From Rhodospirillales bacterium (lineage in GTDB: Bacteria > Pseudomonadota > Alphaproteobacteria > Rhodospirillales > Defluviicoccaceae), in assembly GCA_007695045.1 (NCBI GenBank), contig REEP01000066.1:1-32193 (forward strand): a stretch of 32,193 bases of DNA. Reading direction: 5' to 3'. Each line of letters begins with the position of its first letter. Position 1 is the stretch's first letter. Below the pieces are notes generated by a model that had not been told where the DNA came from, searched no databases, and worked only from the letters and a program-made list of their open reading frames with translations. Below, piece after piece: positions 1 through 10,627 of this stretch. The translations under genes and the position numbers were made by a program.

Positions 1-1635
<1,635 letters not shown>

Positions 1636-1640
<5 letters not shown>

Positions 1641-1669
1641 GCACTGCCCGGTCGTGAACACTGCCCGGT
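1636..1669. repeat. 17-bp tandem duplication across the metH stop codon
   Basis: Two adjacent 17-base units, 1636-1652 and 1653-1669, differ at one position (CGTGAGCACTGCCCGGT and CGTGAACACTGCCCGGT). The first unit contains the metH TGA. The second copy is outside the reading frame. Confidence 0.85.
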
Positions 1670-1703
1670 GCGGCGGGGACCGGCCGTCGGCCCCGCCGTG
1701 CCG
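1666..1703 (+). terminator. GC-rich hairpin after metH (terminator-like, no T-tract)
   Basis: The arms CGGCGGGG (1671-1678) and CCCCGCCG (1691-1698) pair perfectly. Five more pairs outside them (two are G-T) extend the stem to 1666-1703. Inside, CCG/CGG can pair after a one-base 5' bulge. It starts 26 bases after the metH stop, which fits a transcript end. No T-run follows, so a classical Rho-independent terminator is not proven. Confidence 0.45.
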
Positions 1704-1831
1704 CCACCATCCGGTGTATGATCAAAAAGTGATGACAAGGAGATCGCCAACGGAGATAGTCCGCCGTGGCGCGAAACACTTTACGGCTCGCCCGAAATTT
1801 ATGTTCTTGATTTGATCTCTAAGAGGTAGAA

Positions 1832-2596
1832 ATGAACATCAGCAAGCGTCTCGGAGCAGAATTCTTCGGTACGTTCTGGTTGGTCCTTGGTGGTTGCGGC
1901 AGCGCTGTGTTGGCGGCGCAGTTCGGCGGCGATGGCAATCCTTTAGGCATCGGCTTGCTCGGCGTGTCCCTGGCTTTCGGACTGACGGTTCTGACCATGG
2001 CTTATGCCGTTGGTCATATCTCCGGCGGGCATTTCAATCCGGCGGTCAGTGTCGGCTTGTGGGCGGCGGGACGCTTCCCCGCCAAGGATCTGCCTCCCTA
2101 CATCCTGGCGCAAGTGATCGGCGGTCTGGTTGCCGGAACCGTCTTGTACCTGATCGCCACCGGCCAGGCGGGCTTCGACGCGGCGGCCAGCGGTTTCGCC
2201 AGCAATGGTTTCGGGGAACGCTCGCCCGGCGGGTACGGCCTGAGATCGGCGGCATTGACCGAGATGGTCATGACCTTCTTTTTCCTGGTCATCATCCTCG
2301 GGGCCACGAGCAAGCTTGCACCGGCCGGTTTTGCCCCCGTTGCCATCGGTCTGGGGTTGACCCTGATCCACCTGATCAGCATTCCCGTCACCAACACCTC
2401 GGTGAATCCGGCGCGATCCACCGGCGTGGCATTCTTCGCCGACGCGGGTGCGGTCTCACAGTTGTGGCTGTTCTGGCTGGCGCCGATCATCGGGGCGGTT
2501 GTCGCCGGCTTTCTGTCGCGCTGGCTCAACAGCACGGATGAGGACCAGCAGATCGAAGCCGAGCCCACGGCGGGCCCTGCCCCGCGCATAGCCTAG
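1832..2596 (+). CDS. aqpZ: Aquaporin Z, water channel
   Basis: This is a 254-residue inner-membrane MIP-family channel for rapid osmotic water flow. Both pore NPA motifs are present, in [16 protein letters not shown] and [16 protein letters not shown]. The aromatic/Arg selectivity filter matches water-specific AqpZ: Phe in AFGLTVLTM, His in [11 protein letters not shown], Thr in TNTSVN and Arg in NPARS. This favours a water channel over a glycerol facilitator. Six hydrophobic helices can be followed. The protein is about 20 residues longer than the E. coli form, with extra residues in the loop after helix 3 ([18 protein letters not shown]) and a charged C-terminal tail. AAGAGG at 1821-1826 is a good ribosome-binding site for the ATG. 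It stands alone, between metH and hisZ. Confidence 0.96.
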   Translation: MNISKRLGAEFFGTFWLVLGGCGSAVLAAQFGGDGNPLGIGLLGVSLAFGLTVLTMAYAVGHISGGHFNPAVSVGLWAAGRFPAKDLPPYILAQVIGGLVAGTVLYLIATGQAGFDAAASGFASNGFGERSPGGYGLRSAALTEMVMTFFFLVIILGATSKLAPAGFAPVAIGLGLTLIHLISIPVTNTSVNPARSTGVAFFADAGAVSQLWLFWLAPIIGAVVAGFLSRWLNSTDEDQQIEAEPTAGPAPRIA

Positions 2597-2704
2597 GCGG
2601 AAGCCGGGCAAAGGCGCGTCCTGATCGTCGGAAGCCCGATCAGCTCTCCGAAGTCGTCCCACACGACGAACGGGGCGCGCCATGGTTTTTCTCGCCGTCG
2701 TTGA

Positions 2705-2735
2705 CCGCGGGAGACGCCGTGCTCGGCGCCCGCGG
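2705..2735. other. Strong bulged stem-loop downstream of aqpZ
   Basis: CCGCGGG (2705-2711) pairs with CCCGCGG (2729-2735). After a three-base 5' bulge (AGA), CGCCG (2715-2719) pairs with CGGCG (2724-2728) around a TGCT loop. No T-run follows on either strand. It may end the aqpZ transcript or be a leader structure of hisZ-purA. Confidence 0.5.
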
Positions 2736-2839
2736 GTGCGATGGCGATAGCCGAGGAAGGCAGGCGTTCAGGCGGCGGTGGCGGCGTTTTTCTTTGCTGC
2801 CGCCGGCGGGAGCGTCTAGTACCGCGAGTTCGGAACCGA

Positions 2840-2868
2840 CCGTGCGACCGGCTATGTCGATCGCACGG
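2840..2868. repeat. 8-bp inverted repeat upstream of hisZ
   Basis: CCGTGCGA (2840-2847) and TCGCACGG (2861-2868) form a perfect inverted repeat with a 13-base spacer. It ends 39 bases before the chosen hisZ ATG. It could be an operator or an mRNA hairpin. If the alternative ATG at 2854 is the real start, that start codon lies in the spacer. Confidence 0.4.
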
Positions 2869-2907
2869 CTGCGCCCGCATTCCTGCCCAGGGAAGTCGTT
2901 GCCCGTC

Positions 2908-4131
2908 ATGGTCCCAAAGACGCTGCTGCCGGCCGGCATGGTCGATGTGCTGCCGCCCCAGGCCGAGCACGAGGCCGCCTCCGTTCATCAGCTGATGCAG
3001 CGCTTCGCCAGCTATGGGTATGAGCCGGTCAAGCCGCCGTTGATCGAGTTCGAGGACAGCCTGCTCGCCGATGCCGGTGCCGCCCTGGCGCCCCAGGCCT
3101 TCCGGCTGATGGATCCGGTGTCCCGGCGGATGCTGGCGCTCCGTCCCGACATGACGATGCAGGTGGCGCGGATCGCCACCGAACGGCTGGACCGGCGGCC
3201 ACGACCGTTGCGTCTCGCCTATGCCGGGCAGGTGGTGCATGTGAGCGGGACGGCAACGCGCACGGCCCGCCAGGTTGGCCAGGTAGGGGCGGAACTGATC
3301 GGTGCCGGCCCGCCCGACGCGGATGCGGAAGTGATCGTGATGGCCGTCGAAGCGTTGGCCGAACTGGGCCTTGGTTCGGTCACCGTGGACCTCGGGATGC
3401 CGACCCTGATCCCGACCCTGATCGGCGACGTGCCGCTCGACGCGGCTGTACGCCGTCGCCTCAGGACCGCCCTTGATCGCAAGGATGCGGGCGAGGTGAC
3501 GAGCCTGATCCGCCCTCGGCTGGGCGTGGACCGGGCGGCTCTGTTGGCGCGGTTGGTAACCTTGGCCGGGCCGGCGGAGCATGTGCTGGAGGCACTCATG
3601 CGGCTCGACTTGCCGCCGCCCGCAGCGGCGGAACGGGCTGCCCTGGCCGCGGTCGTAACCGCGGTTGAAACCCTCGCCGCGGCCGTCGGTTGCGGGGCGA
3701 TCCGGCTCAGCATCGATCCGGTGGAAAACCGCGGCTTTGAGTACCATTGCGGCGTCACGTTCGCGCTGTTCGCGGCAGGCGTCGCCGCCGAACTCGGCCG
3801 GGGTGGTCGCTACCGGGCCGGTTCGGGCGCAGGGGGTGAGCCGGGGACCGGCGTGACCCTGTTTCTCGACGCTCTCCTGGCGGCGCTTCCGGCGCTGTCG
3901 CCGGGGTGCCCCCGGGTGTTCGTTCCGGTGGAAGCCGGCGCTGCGGTGGCGTCACGACTGCGCCGCGACGGCTGGATTGTCGTTGCCGGTCTGGCCGCGG
4001 CTGCCGATCCGGTGGCGGAGGCGCGCCGTCTCGCCTGCAGCCATGTGGTGGTCGCGGATGCGGTCCAACCTTTGGATACCAAGGCGCCGAGAGAACCAGG
4101 CACCATGCCAATTGACCAACACCAGGGATAA
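2908..4131 (+). CDS. hisZ: ATP phosphoribosyltransferase regulatory subunit
   Basis: HisZ is a catalytically inactive histidyl-tRNA synthetase paralogue. It pairs with short-form HisG to make the first enzyme of histidine biosynthesis and gives it feedback control. The 407-residue product has the class II synthetase-like core: LLPAGMVDVLPPQ at the N-terminus, GYEPVKPPLIEFEDSLL, and the motif-2 region RPDMTMQVARIATERL. It then has the FEYHCGVTFALF segment typical of HisZ. There is no anticodon-binding domain, as expected for HisZ. The ATG at 2908 was chosen because HisZ proteins begin just before this Leu-Pro-x-Gly segment. An in-frame ATG at 2854 and still longer forms would add low-complexity residues. 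hisG is not in the window. It is followed after 9 bases by purA, so the two are very likely cotranscribed. Confidence 0.93.
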   Translation: MVPKTLLPAGMVDVLPPQAEHEAASVHQLMQRFASYGYEPVKPPLIEFEDSLLADAGAALAPQAFRLMDPVSRRMLALRPDMTMQVARIATERLDRRPRPLRLAYAGQVVHVSGTATRTARQVGQVGAELIGAGPPDADAEVIVMAVEALAELGLGSVTVDLGMPTLIPTLIGDVPLDAAVRRRLRTALDRKDAGEVTSLIRPRLGVDRAALLARLVTLAGPAEHVLEALMRLDLPPPAAAERAALAAVVTAVETLAAAVGCGAIRLSIDPVENRGFEYHCGVTFALFAAGVAAELGRGGRYRAGSGAGGEPGTGVTLFLDALLAALPALSPGCPRVFVPVEAGAAVASRLRRDGWIVVAGLAAAADPVAEARRLACSHVVVADAVQPLDTKAPREPGTMPIDQHQG

Positions 4132-4140
4132 GGATGAACC

Positions 4141-5433
4141 ATGGCCAACGTCGTCGTGATCGGCTCGCAATGGGGGGACGAGGGCAAGGGCAAGATCGTC
4201 GACTGGCTGTCCCAGCGCGCCGATGTGGTCGTTCGCTTCCAGGGTGGGCATAACGCCGGACATACCCTGGTGGTGGACGGCATCACCTACAAGCTGAGCC
4301 TGCTGCCGTCGGGGGTGGTGCGCGCCGGCAAACTGTCGGTGATCGGCAACGGCGTCGTGCTCGATCCCCATGCCCTGCTGAAAGAGATCGAGACCATCCG
4401 CGACCAGGGCGTGGACGTGGGGCCGCACAATCTCCGCATCGCCGACCGGGCGGTGCTGATCCTGTCCCTGCATCGGCGGCTCGATCAGGCACGGGAACTG
4501 GCGCTTGGCCGCCTGAAGATCGGCACCACCGGCCGCGGCATCGGTCCTGCCTATGAGGACAAAGTGGCCAGGCGCGCCATCCGGCTGGGGGATCTGGCCG
4601 ATCCCGCCGTGGTGGAGACCAAGCTGGAAGCCCTTTTGCATCATCACAACGCCCTGCTGCGCGGCCTTGGCCTGGAGCCGGTCGACCGTGATGCGCTGCT
4701 GGCCGAGCTTGCGGCGGTGGCACCCCTGGTGCTGCCCTACGCGGACGCCACCTGGAAGACCCTGGATCAGGCCCGTCGCGCCGGCAAACGCATTCTGTTC
4801 GAAGGCGCCCAGGGCACCATGCTCGACATCGACCACGGTACCTACCCCTATGTCACCTCGTCCAACACCGTGGCCGGGCAGGCGGCGGCCGGCGCCGGCA
4901 TGGGGCCGGGTACCCTGGATTATGTCCTCGGCATCACCAAAGCCTATACCACCCGGGTTGGCAGCGGCCCCTTCCCGACCGAACTGGAGGACGACATCGG
5001 CCGCGGCCTCGGTGAGCGAGGCCGGGAGTTTGGCACCGTCACCGGCCGGGCCCGCCGCTGCGGCTGGTTCGATGCGGTGCTGGTGCGCCAGGCCGTGACC
5101 GTTAACGGCATCCGCGGCATCGCCCTCACCAAGCTGGACGTGCTGGACGGAGTCGACAGCCTGAAGGTGTGCGTCGGCTATCGCCTGGATGGGCAGCCGC
5201 TCGACCACTTGCCCGCCTCCACCAGTCAGCAAGCCAGGGTGGAACCGGTCTACGAAACCTTGCAGGGCTGGTCGGAAAGCACCCGCGGCGCCCGTTCCTG
5301 GGCCGATCTCCCGGCCAGCGCGGTCAAGTACATTCGTCGCATCGAGGAACTGATCCAGGCGCCGGTGCACCTGCTATCAACCAGCCCGGAACGGGACGAC
5401 ACCATCCTTGTGCGCGATCCCTTCGTAAATTGA
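4141..5433 (+). CDS. purA: Adenylosuccinate synthetase
   Basis: PurA catalyses the GTP-dependent joining of IMP and aspartate to adenylosuccinate, the first committed step to AMP. The 430-residue length is the usual bacterial size. The N-terminal P-loop [11 protein letters not shown] (residues 8-18) is followed by the catalytic [23 protein letters not shown], the IMP-binding [21 protein letters not shown], and [12 protein letters not shown] are all present. The downstream ATG has an AAGGA ribosome-binding site overlapping the end of hisZ. The hisZ-purA pairing is common in alphaproteobacteria. The gene ends 38 bases before the convergent HDOD regulator and no clear terminator is seen in between. 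Confidence 0.98.
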   Translation: MANVVVIGSQWGDEGKGKIVDWLSQRADVVVRFQGGHNAGHTLVVDGITYKLSLLPSGVVRAGKLSVIGNGVVLDPHALLKEIETIRDQGVDVGPHNLRIADRAVLILSLHRRLDQARELALGRLKIGTTGRGIGPAYEDKVARRAIRLGDLADPAVVETKLEALLHHHNALLRGLGLEPVDRDALLAELAAVAPLVLPYADATWKTLDQARRAGKRILFEGAQGTMLDIDHGTYPYVTSSNTVAGQAAAGAGMGPGTLDYVLGITKAYTTRVGSGPFPTELEDDIGRGLGERGREFGTVTGRARRCGWFDAVLVRQAVTVNGIRGIALTKLDVLDGVDSLKVCVGYRLDGQPLDHLPASTSQQARVEPVYETLQGWSESTRGARSWADLPASAVKYIRRIEELIQAPVHLLSTSPERDDTILVRDPFVN

Positions 5434-5471
5434 TGCGCATGGGTCATGTCAACGGGCGCGATGGCGCACAC

Positions 5472-6686
5472 TCAGGCGTTCTCGCCCGGCATGGTCTGCT
5501 TAAGCGCGGCCCAGACCGGTAACCGATCGAGGATCCCAACCCGATCCAGGTAGTCCCGGTCCAGCACCGAGGCAGGAATGTCCTGACCATTGCCGCCCGC
5601 TTCCGGCTGACCGCTGAGGAACTCCGACACATGGACGATGGCGACCGGCCCGACGTTGTCACCGCCGTATCGGCCGGGGCTGTGGTGATAGGCCACCGCC
5701 TCGACGATCGGATCGGTGAAGCCCCACAGCCCGAGCAGGTAGGCACCCACGTCCGCATGTGACGCGCCGAACACCTGTATCTCCGCTTCGGACGCTCCGA
5801 TCGAGTCCCGCTCCATCAGACGGCCAGCGGCGCGAACGCGCTCGGGCCATCGGTCCATCAGCACCAGGCTGCCCACATGGGCCAACACGCCCGCCGCCTC
5901 GGCGTGGGCCACGGTGCGGTCGTCGAGCCCTTCCAGTCGGGCGATCGCGGCCGCCAATTCGCCGATGCCGAGGGATCGGCGGATCAGCAGGCTCAGGCGC
6001 TGCGAGGTCTCGGCATTGCCGCCACGATGCCGAAAAAAGCCCCCCAGCAGCACGAGATTGCGGATGGTCTCCAGGCCCAGAAGCCGCACCGCCTGGGTCA
6101 GAGACTGAACCTTGACCGGCAGGCCGAAGTAGGCGGAGTTGGTGAGCTTGAGGGTTTGCGCCACCATCGCCACGTCGCGCGCCATGACTGCCGCGACCGA
6201 TGCGGCCGAGCTGCCCGGTGCATCCAGTTCGTGGACCAGTTCCGCGAAGTGCGCGGGTGGTGTCGGCAGGGTGTCGACCGCCGCGACCAGGGCGCGCACC
6301 TTGTCGGATGCAATGTGGCGTCGCAGTTCCAGGGTTCGGCCGATGGTCTGGATCAGGATCTGGTGATCGCACGGCTTGGCCAGATACTGGTGCGCCGGCC
6401 CGAGGGTACGAAACACCGCCTCCTTGTCCGAGTAACCGGACAGAATGATGCGCACCGCATCCGGAGAACGCTGCCGCACCCACTTGAGCAGATCGGCACC
6501 GTCCATGCCGGCCATGCGCATGTCCGATACGACCACGTCACACGGTGCCTGTTCCAACGTTGCCATCGCCGCCTCGGAGCCCTCGGCAAACAGCATGTCC
6601 CAGTCCTGGCGCATGCAGCGCAGCGAGCGTGCGAGCCCTTGCTGTATCCGCGCGTCATCATCGACGAACAGGATGCGCGGGCGCAT
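5472..6686 (-). CDS. Response regulator with HDOD output domain
   Basis: This 404-residue cytoplasmic protein starts with a receiver domain (residues 1-125). The acidic pair is in ILFVDDD, the phospho-acceptor is Asp55 in VVSDMRMAGMDG, Ser/Tyr switch residues are in ILSGYSD, and the Lys is in YLAKP. A HDOD domain follows from about 145 to 345 (LPTPPAHFAELV, LKLTNSAYFGLPVKVQSLTQAVRLLG, GLWGFTDPIVEAVAYHHSP). HDOD domains resemble HD phosphohydrolases but usually lack their metal ligands, and they act as signalling scaffolds. Its start overlaps the stop of the upstream kinase by one base (TGATG), which indicates translational coupling and suggests it is a direct target of that kinase. It is the last gene of the three-gene signalling operon. 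Confidence 0.93.
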   Translation of the reverse strand: MRPRILFVDDDARIQQGLARSLRCMRQDWDMLFAEGSEAAMATLEQAPCDVVVSDMRMAGMDGADLLKWVRQRSPDAVRIILSGYSDKEAVFRTLGPAHQYLAKPCDHQILIQTIGRTLELRRHIASDKVRALVAAVDTLPTPPAHFAELVHELDAPGSSAASVAAVMARDVAMVAQTLKLTNSAYFGLPVKVQSLTQAVRLLGLETIRNLVLLGGFFRHRGGNAETSQRLSLLIRRSLGIGELAAAIARLEGLDDRTVAHAEAAGVLAHVGSLVLMDRWPERVRAAGRLMERDSIGASEAEIQVFGASHADVGAYLLGLWGFTDPIVEAVAYHHSPGRYGGDNVGPVAIVHVSEFLSGQPEAGGNGQDIPASVLDRDYLDRVGILDRLPVWAALKQTMPGENA

Positions 6687-9600
6687 CAGGCCGCCTCCTG
6701 CGCCGTCCGACCGATGTTTCTGACGGGCAGGCGGACAATGAAGGTGGTGCCATGGCCGGGCGTGGTCTCGAACGTCAACACGCCCTCGTGCTTCATCACC
6801 ACGATGTCTCGCGCGATGGTCAGGCCCTGGCCGGTGCCCTTGCCGATTTCCTTGGTTGTGAAGAACGGATCGAAGATCCGGCGCTGGATCGCCTCCGGCA
6901 CACCGGTCCCGGTGTCGCTGATGCGCACCTCCACCCAGTCACCGTCTTGCCGGGTGGCGATGGTGATCCGGCCCTTGCTGTCATCATGCGCCGCAGGCTT
7001 GCCGTTCTTGGCGGCAATGGCGTGGGCGGCATTGACGATGAGATTGAGGAACACCTGAGACAGATCCCCCGGCAGGCACGGCACGGGCGGCAGCGTCGGA
7101 TCCAGCGCGCGCTCCACCTCTGCCACATACTTCCATTCATTGCGGGAGACCGTGAGCGTGTTCTCCAGGGTGTGGTTGATGTCCACCAGCACCTTCTCGC
7201 GTGTGCCTGGGTAGGAGAACTCCTTCATCGCGCGGACAATGCGGCTCACGTGTTCGACCCCTTCCAGCGATTGCCGGGCGGCCGACGGCAATTCGCTGGC
7301 CAGGTAATCAAGGTCGGCACTGGCGGCGGCGGCCCGGGCGGTCGCCACCACGGCCTCGAACCGGCCCTCCCGCTCTGCGGCATCCGCGACTTGCTGATGC
7401 GCGGTGATCACCGCCATCAGATCCGTGAGCGACTGCACGATGAAGCTCAGGTTGTCGCCGATGTATTGGATCGGCGTATTGATTTCGTGTGCGATTCCAC
7501 CCGCCAGCTGGCCGATGGCTTCCATCTTGTGGGTCTGCTGCAACTCTCGCTCCAGCGCTTGCCGGCGTTCGGCGTCGCGCACCGCGCGGGTGACGTCCCG
7601 GCGGATCAACGTGCGTCCCCCGCCACGGATGCGGTACTCGTCCACCTCGACGCAGCGGCCGTCGCCGGTCTCGAACGCACTCTGAACCCGGTCCGTCGTG
7701 CGCTCCGACAGTCGCGCCTGGATCCAGGCTTCCGCGGTCACGCCCTCCGGCAGCCGAACGTCGCCGCGTTGCACCAGGGCAGTCATGAGTTCGGAAAAGC
7801 AGGCACCCGGCTTCAGCAGATCCCGCACCGTGCTCATGGCATCGGCGTAATGGCTGTTGAACAGCACCAAGCGGTCGTCGGCATCGTAGATGGCAAAGCC
7901 ATCGGCAATGCTGTCCACCGCGTCCTGCAGCAGTTCGCGAGCTCGGGTGGCCTCCGCCTCCGCTTGCACTTGGGTGGTGATGTTGGCGCCGGTGCCGCGG
8001 TAGCCTTGGAAGCCGCCGTCGGCATCGAACACAGGCACCCCGCTCACCCGGATGTGGGCCACGCTGCCGTCAGCGGCGGTTACCGGATAGACGAAATCCC
8101 GGAACGCCCGGTGCGCGGCAAGGTCAGCCTGGTGTGGCGCCCAGAACGCCTCGTCATCGACGTTGCAAGCGATCTCCCGGCGGGTGCGGCCAATGATATG
8201 CCGAACCGGCCCGCCCTGCGGCGTCCGCTTTCCATCCGGGTCGGAAAACCAAATGAATCGGAGGTCTGGCCCCATCTCATAGAACCAGTCGGAACTGGCC
8301 AGCGCGAAATCCTTGAATCGCTGTTCGCTCTCGCGCAGCCGTGCCTCGAACAGTTTTCGCTCGGTGATGTCCTCCTTGACGGCCACGAAGTGGGTGATGG
8401 CGCCGTCATTGTCGATGATTGGCCCGATCGTCGCGAACTCCCAGAAAAGCTCGCCGTTCTTCTTGCGATTGAGCAGCTCTCCTCGCCAGGTTTCACCCAC
8501 GCTGATGGTGCGCCACAGCGTCACGTAAGTCTCAGGCGTGTTCTCTCCGGATTTGAGGATGCGCGGGTTCTGGCCGACCGCTTCTTCCGCGCTGTAGCCG
8601 GTGAGGGCCACGAAGGCGGCATTGACGAACTGAATGGCACCGGTGGCATCGGTGATCACCACGGTGGCCGGGCTCTGCTCAACCGCGCGGGACAGGATGC
8701 GGAATTGTTTTTCCGCCTCGTTTCGATCGGTCAGGTCCTGGATGGCCCCGACGATCCCGCCGATGGTTCCGTCCGGCTTGAGGAACAACGCCTTGGTCAC
8801 GGTTTCGTGGCGCCGCCTGCCGCACTGTTCGGGGATGACCTGATCGTAGGTGCGCACGCCGCCGCCGCGCAGCAGAGTCAGGTCTTCCGCGCGCTGTTGG
8901 TCAGCGAGTTCGGGCAACAACAGGTCATGGACGGTGTGCCCGATGATGTCTTTCGTCGGCAGACCGGCAAGCCTGGCAAACGCCTGGTTGCAGATCCGGT
9001 AACGACCGTCGAGATCCTTGAAGAACATCGGGATGGGGACGGTATCGATCAGGGTGCGGCTGAACGCCAACTGCTGCTGCAGGTCGATCTGCGCCTGCTT
9101 CAGCACGCTCACGTCCGACAGGGTGCCGATGAAGTGGGTGGCTGTGCCGTTGTCGTCGATCACCGGCGCGATGGTGATCTCGTTCCAGAAGGGGCTGCCG
9201 TCCTTGCGGTAGTTACGGGTGGTCACGGTCACCGGCCGGCCCGAGAGCACGGCGTCGCGCATGGACTCGATCGCCGCGTCATCGGTATCGTCACCCTGCA
9301 GAAACCGGCAGTTCTTCCCCGCCACGTCCGGGAACGCGTAACCGGTCAGGCGCTCGAACGCCGGGTTGGCGTAAAGGATGGGACAGTCCCGATCCACCGG
9401 GCCGGTGATGATAATCCCGGTGTTGGCAGCCTCCATCGCCCGGGTCCGCAGGTGGAGTTCAGCCGCGGCATGGTGCCGCTCGGTCACGTCCTGGATCGTG
9501 CACACGATCAGCGGAGAGCGGGTGCCGTCATCCTCGATCCGCTCTCCCTCGTGATGCACGATGCACTCGTTGCCATCCGGGCGCAGCACCCGGTAATCAA

Positions 9601-10627
9601 TACTGAATGCGCTTCCGCGGTCCGTCGCGCCCCGAAGCGCCGCCGCCACGCGCGCCCGGTCACCGGGATGGACCGCGCCCAGGAGCGCATTCGTACCAGG
9701 CCGCGTCTCCTCAACGGTGAGGCCCAGGATACGCAACGCCTCCGCCGACCACTGGGCACTTCCTGTGATCGCACACACGTCGAAGCTGCCAAGTCGCGCC
9801 ATCGCCTGTGCGCGTGTGAGATGCAAGCGGCTTTGCTGCAAGGCGCTGGCGGTCCGCGCTTGGCTGACGATGGTGCGCAACAGTGTCCGCTGGAACCACA
9901 CCAGCGCCATCGCGGCGACGACCAGGGCCGGCACCAGCAGGAGCGCCGGCACCGCGAGCAAGCCCACCTCGCGCAATCGGGATGCTGTCCCCGTGATCGA
10001 TTGTCCGACGGTCGCTTCGGTCGCCTGGACCAGGTCGGCGAGGGCCTGAATCGCGGCCTGTCCGTCGACGGTCGGCACCGCCGACAGCGGCAAGGGGGCC
10101 AGATCGGTGCGGGCTGCCGCAGCGAGGATGGCCACCGCGATCTCATAGCGCTCCAGGGCATCGCCGATGATGGCCACGGCCTCGGCCTCGGCGAGAGTCA
10201 CGCCGGCGGCGCGATACTGGCGGAGGGCGGCACGTGCGGACCGGAGGCTGGCTTCGGCACGAAGCGCGGCGTCCCGGTCCTGATCCAGTGCCAGTTCGAC
10301 GTAACTATGGATGAGTCCGCCGAAGCCGAGTGCCGATTGCAGCCGATCCAGCGCTTGCGGCTTGCTGGTGCTGATCTCGGCCTGGCTGTACCAGTGCTCG
10401 ACCATGCGGTCGTAGCCGGCAAATGCCACCAACCCGAACCCGAACAGGGCCACCAAGCTCACAACGATCAGGCCGATCGCGAGCCTGGAGCGGCCCCGCA
10501 CATTGCGGATCATGTCGCTATCGGCCGGCATCGCCGCGGGCAAGCCGCTAAGCCCGTGGTGCGCCGCCCCCGCCGCCTTGACGCTCGGGGCGTCGTCCGG
10601 TCCGTCAAGTGCCGCGGTCACCGGCAT
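6686..10627 (-). CDS. Membrane LOV/PAS histidine kinase
   Basis: This is a very large sensor kinase (1313 residues from the ATG at 10627). Two transmembrane segments (about 48-71 and 222-245) flank a mostly helical periplasmic region. Then come PAS1 (about 270-390), a LOV-type PAS (394-512) with GKNCRFLQG and Cys440, PAS3 (517-640), PAS4 (641-760), PAS5 (765-888) and PAS6 (892-1020). A DHp helix with GGIAHEINTP (His1047) and a HATPase domain (NLIVNAAHAI, SDTGTGVPE, GTGQGLTIARDIV) complete it. It has no receiver domain of its own; the two flanking genes supply them. LOV domains bind flavin and sense blue light, but here the usual signalling Gln is Leu503. The start is uncertain: the frame is open to 10882 inside the upstream gene, and other ATGs lie at 10666 and 10513. 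None has a strong ribosome-binding site. 10627 gives a 23-base overlap with the upstream gene. Confidence 0.92.
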   Translation of the reverse strand: MPVTAALDGPDDAPSVKAAGAAHHGLSGLPAAMPADSDMIRNVRGRSRLAIGLIVVSLVALFGFGLVAFAGYDRMVEHWYSQAEISTSKPQALDRLQSALGFGGLIHSYVELALDQDRDAALRAEASLRSARAALRQYRAAGVTLAEAEAVAIIGDALERYEIAVAILAAAARTDLAPLPLSAVPTVDGQAAIQALADLVQATEATVGQSITGTASRLREVGLLAVPALLLVPALVVAAMALVWFQRTLLRTIVSQARTASALQQSRLHLTRAQAMARLGSFDVCAITGSAQWSAEALRILGLTVEETRPGTNALLGAVHPGDRARVAAALRGATDRGSAFSIDYRVLRPDGNECIVHHEGERIEDDGTRSPLIVCTIQDVTERHHAAAELHLRTRAMEAANTGIIITGPVDRDCPILYANPAFERLTGYAFPDVAGKNCRFLQGDDTDDAAIESMRDAVLSGRPVTVTTRNYRKDGSPFWNEITIAPVIDDNGTATHFIGTLSDVSVLKQAQIDLQQQLAFSRTLIDTVPIPMFFKDLDGRYRICNQAFARLAGLPTKDIIGHTVHDLLLPELADQQRAEDLTLLRGGGVRTYDQVIPEQCGRRRHETVTKALFLKPDGTIGGIVGAIQDLTDRNEAEKQFRILSRAVEQSPATVVITDATGAIQFVNAAFVALTGYSAEEAVGQNPRILKSGENTPETYVTLWRTISVGETWRGELLNRKKNGELFWEFATIGPIIDNDGAITHFVAVKEDITERKLFEARLRESEQRFKDFALASSDWFYEMGPDLRFIWFSDPDGKRTPQGGPVRHIIGRTRREIACNVDDEAFWAPHQADLAAHRAFRDFVYPVTAADGSVAHIRVSGVPVFDADGGFQGYRGTGANITTQVQAEAEATRARELLQDAVDSIADGFAIYDADDRLVLFNSHYADAMSTVRDLLKPGACFSELMTALVQRGDVRLPEGVTAEAWIQARLSERTTDRVQSAFETGDGRCVEVDEYRIRGGGRTLIRRDVTRAVRDAERRQALERELQQTHKMEAIGQLAGGIAHEINTPIQYIGDNLSFIVQSLTDLMAVITAHQQVADAAEREGRFEAVVATARAAAASADLDYLASELPSAARQSLEGVEHVSRIVRAMKEFSYPGTREKVLVDINHTLENTLTVSRNEWKYVAEVERALDPTLPPVPCLPGDLSQVFLNLIVNAAHAIAAKNGKPAAHDDSKGRITIATRQDGDWVEVRISDTGTGVPEAIQRRIFDPFFTTKEIGKGTGQGLTIARDIVVMKHEGVLTFETTPGHGTTFIVRLPVRNIGRTAQEAA
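9089..9448 (-). other. LOV photosensor domain within the histidine kinase
   Basis: This segment encodes kinase residues 394-513. It has the flavin-pocket signature of LOV domains: ANPAFERLTGY, GKNCRFLQGDDTDD with the adduct cysteine (codon 9308-9310), a second Arg in SMRDAVLSGR, and the two Asn residues of NYRKDGSPFWNEI. The final strand reads FIGTLSD, where canonical LOV domains have a Gln two residues after Gly; here it is Leu (codon 9119-9121). Confidence 0.85.

Larger units (their letters stand above)
2597..2907. other. 311-base intergenic region between aqpZ and hisZ
   Basis: No convincing gene is seen here. The region holds a strong bulged hairpin (2705-2735) and an 8-bp inverted repeat (2840-2868), both listed separately. 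A + frame is open through much of it and joins hisZ, but its translation is Arg-rich and low in complexity and does not look like coding sequence. On the - strand, a stretch at about 2593-2690 reads ...PWRAPFVVWDDFGELIG. It looks protein-like but has no supported start. Confidence 0.6.

Noticed and set aside
2593-3747. 384-codon - strand frame opposite hisZ, whose end reads PWRAPFVVWDDFGELIG
   Set aside because: Most of it is antisense to hisZ. Only the last 30 codons look protein-like, and no start or family supports a separate gene; it might be a decayed fragment but cannot be shown.
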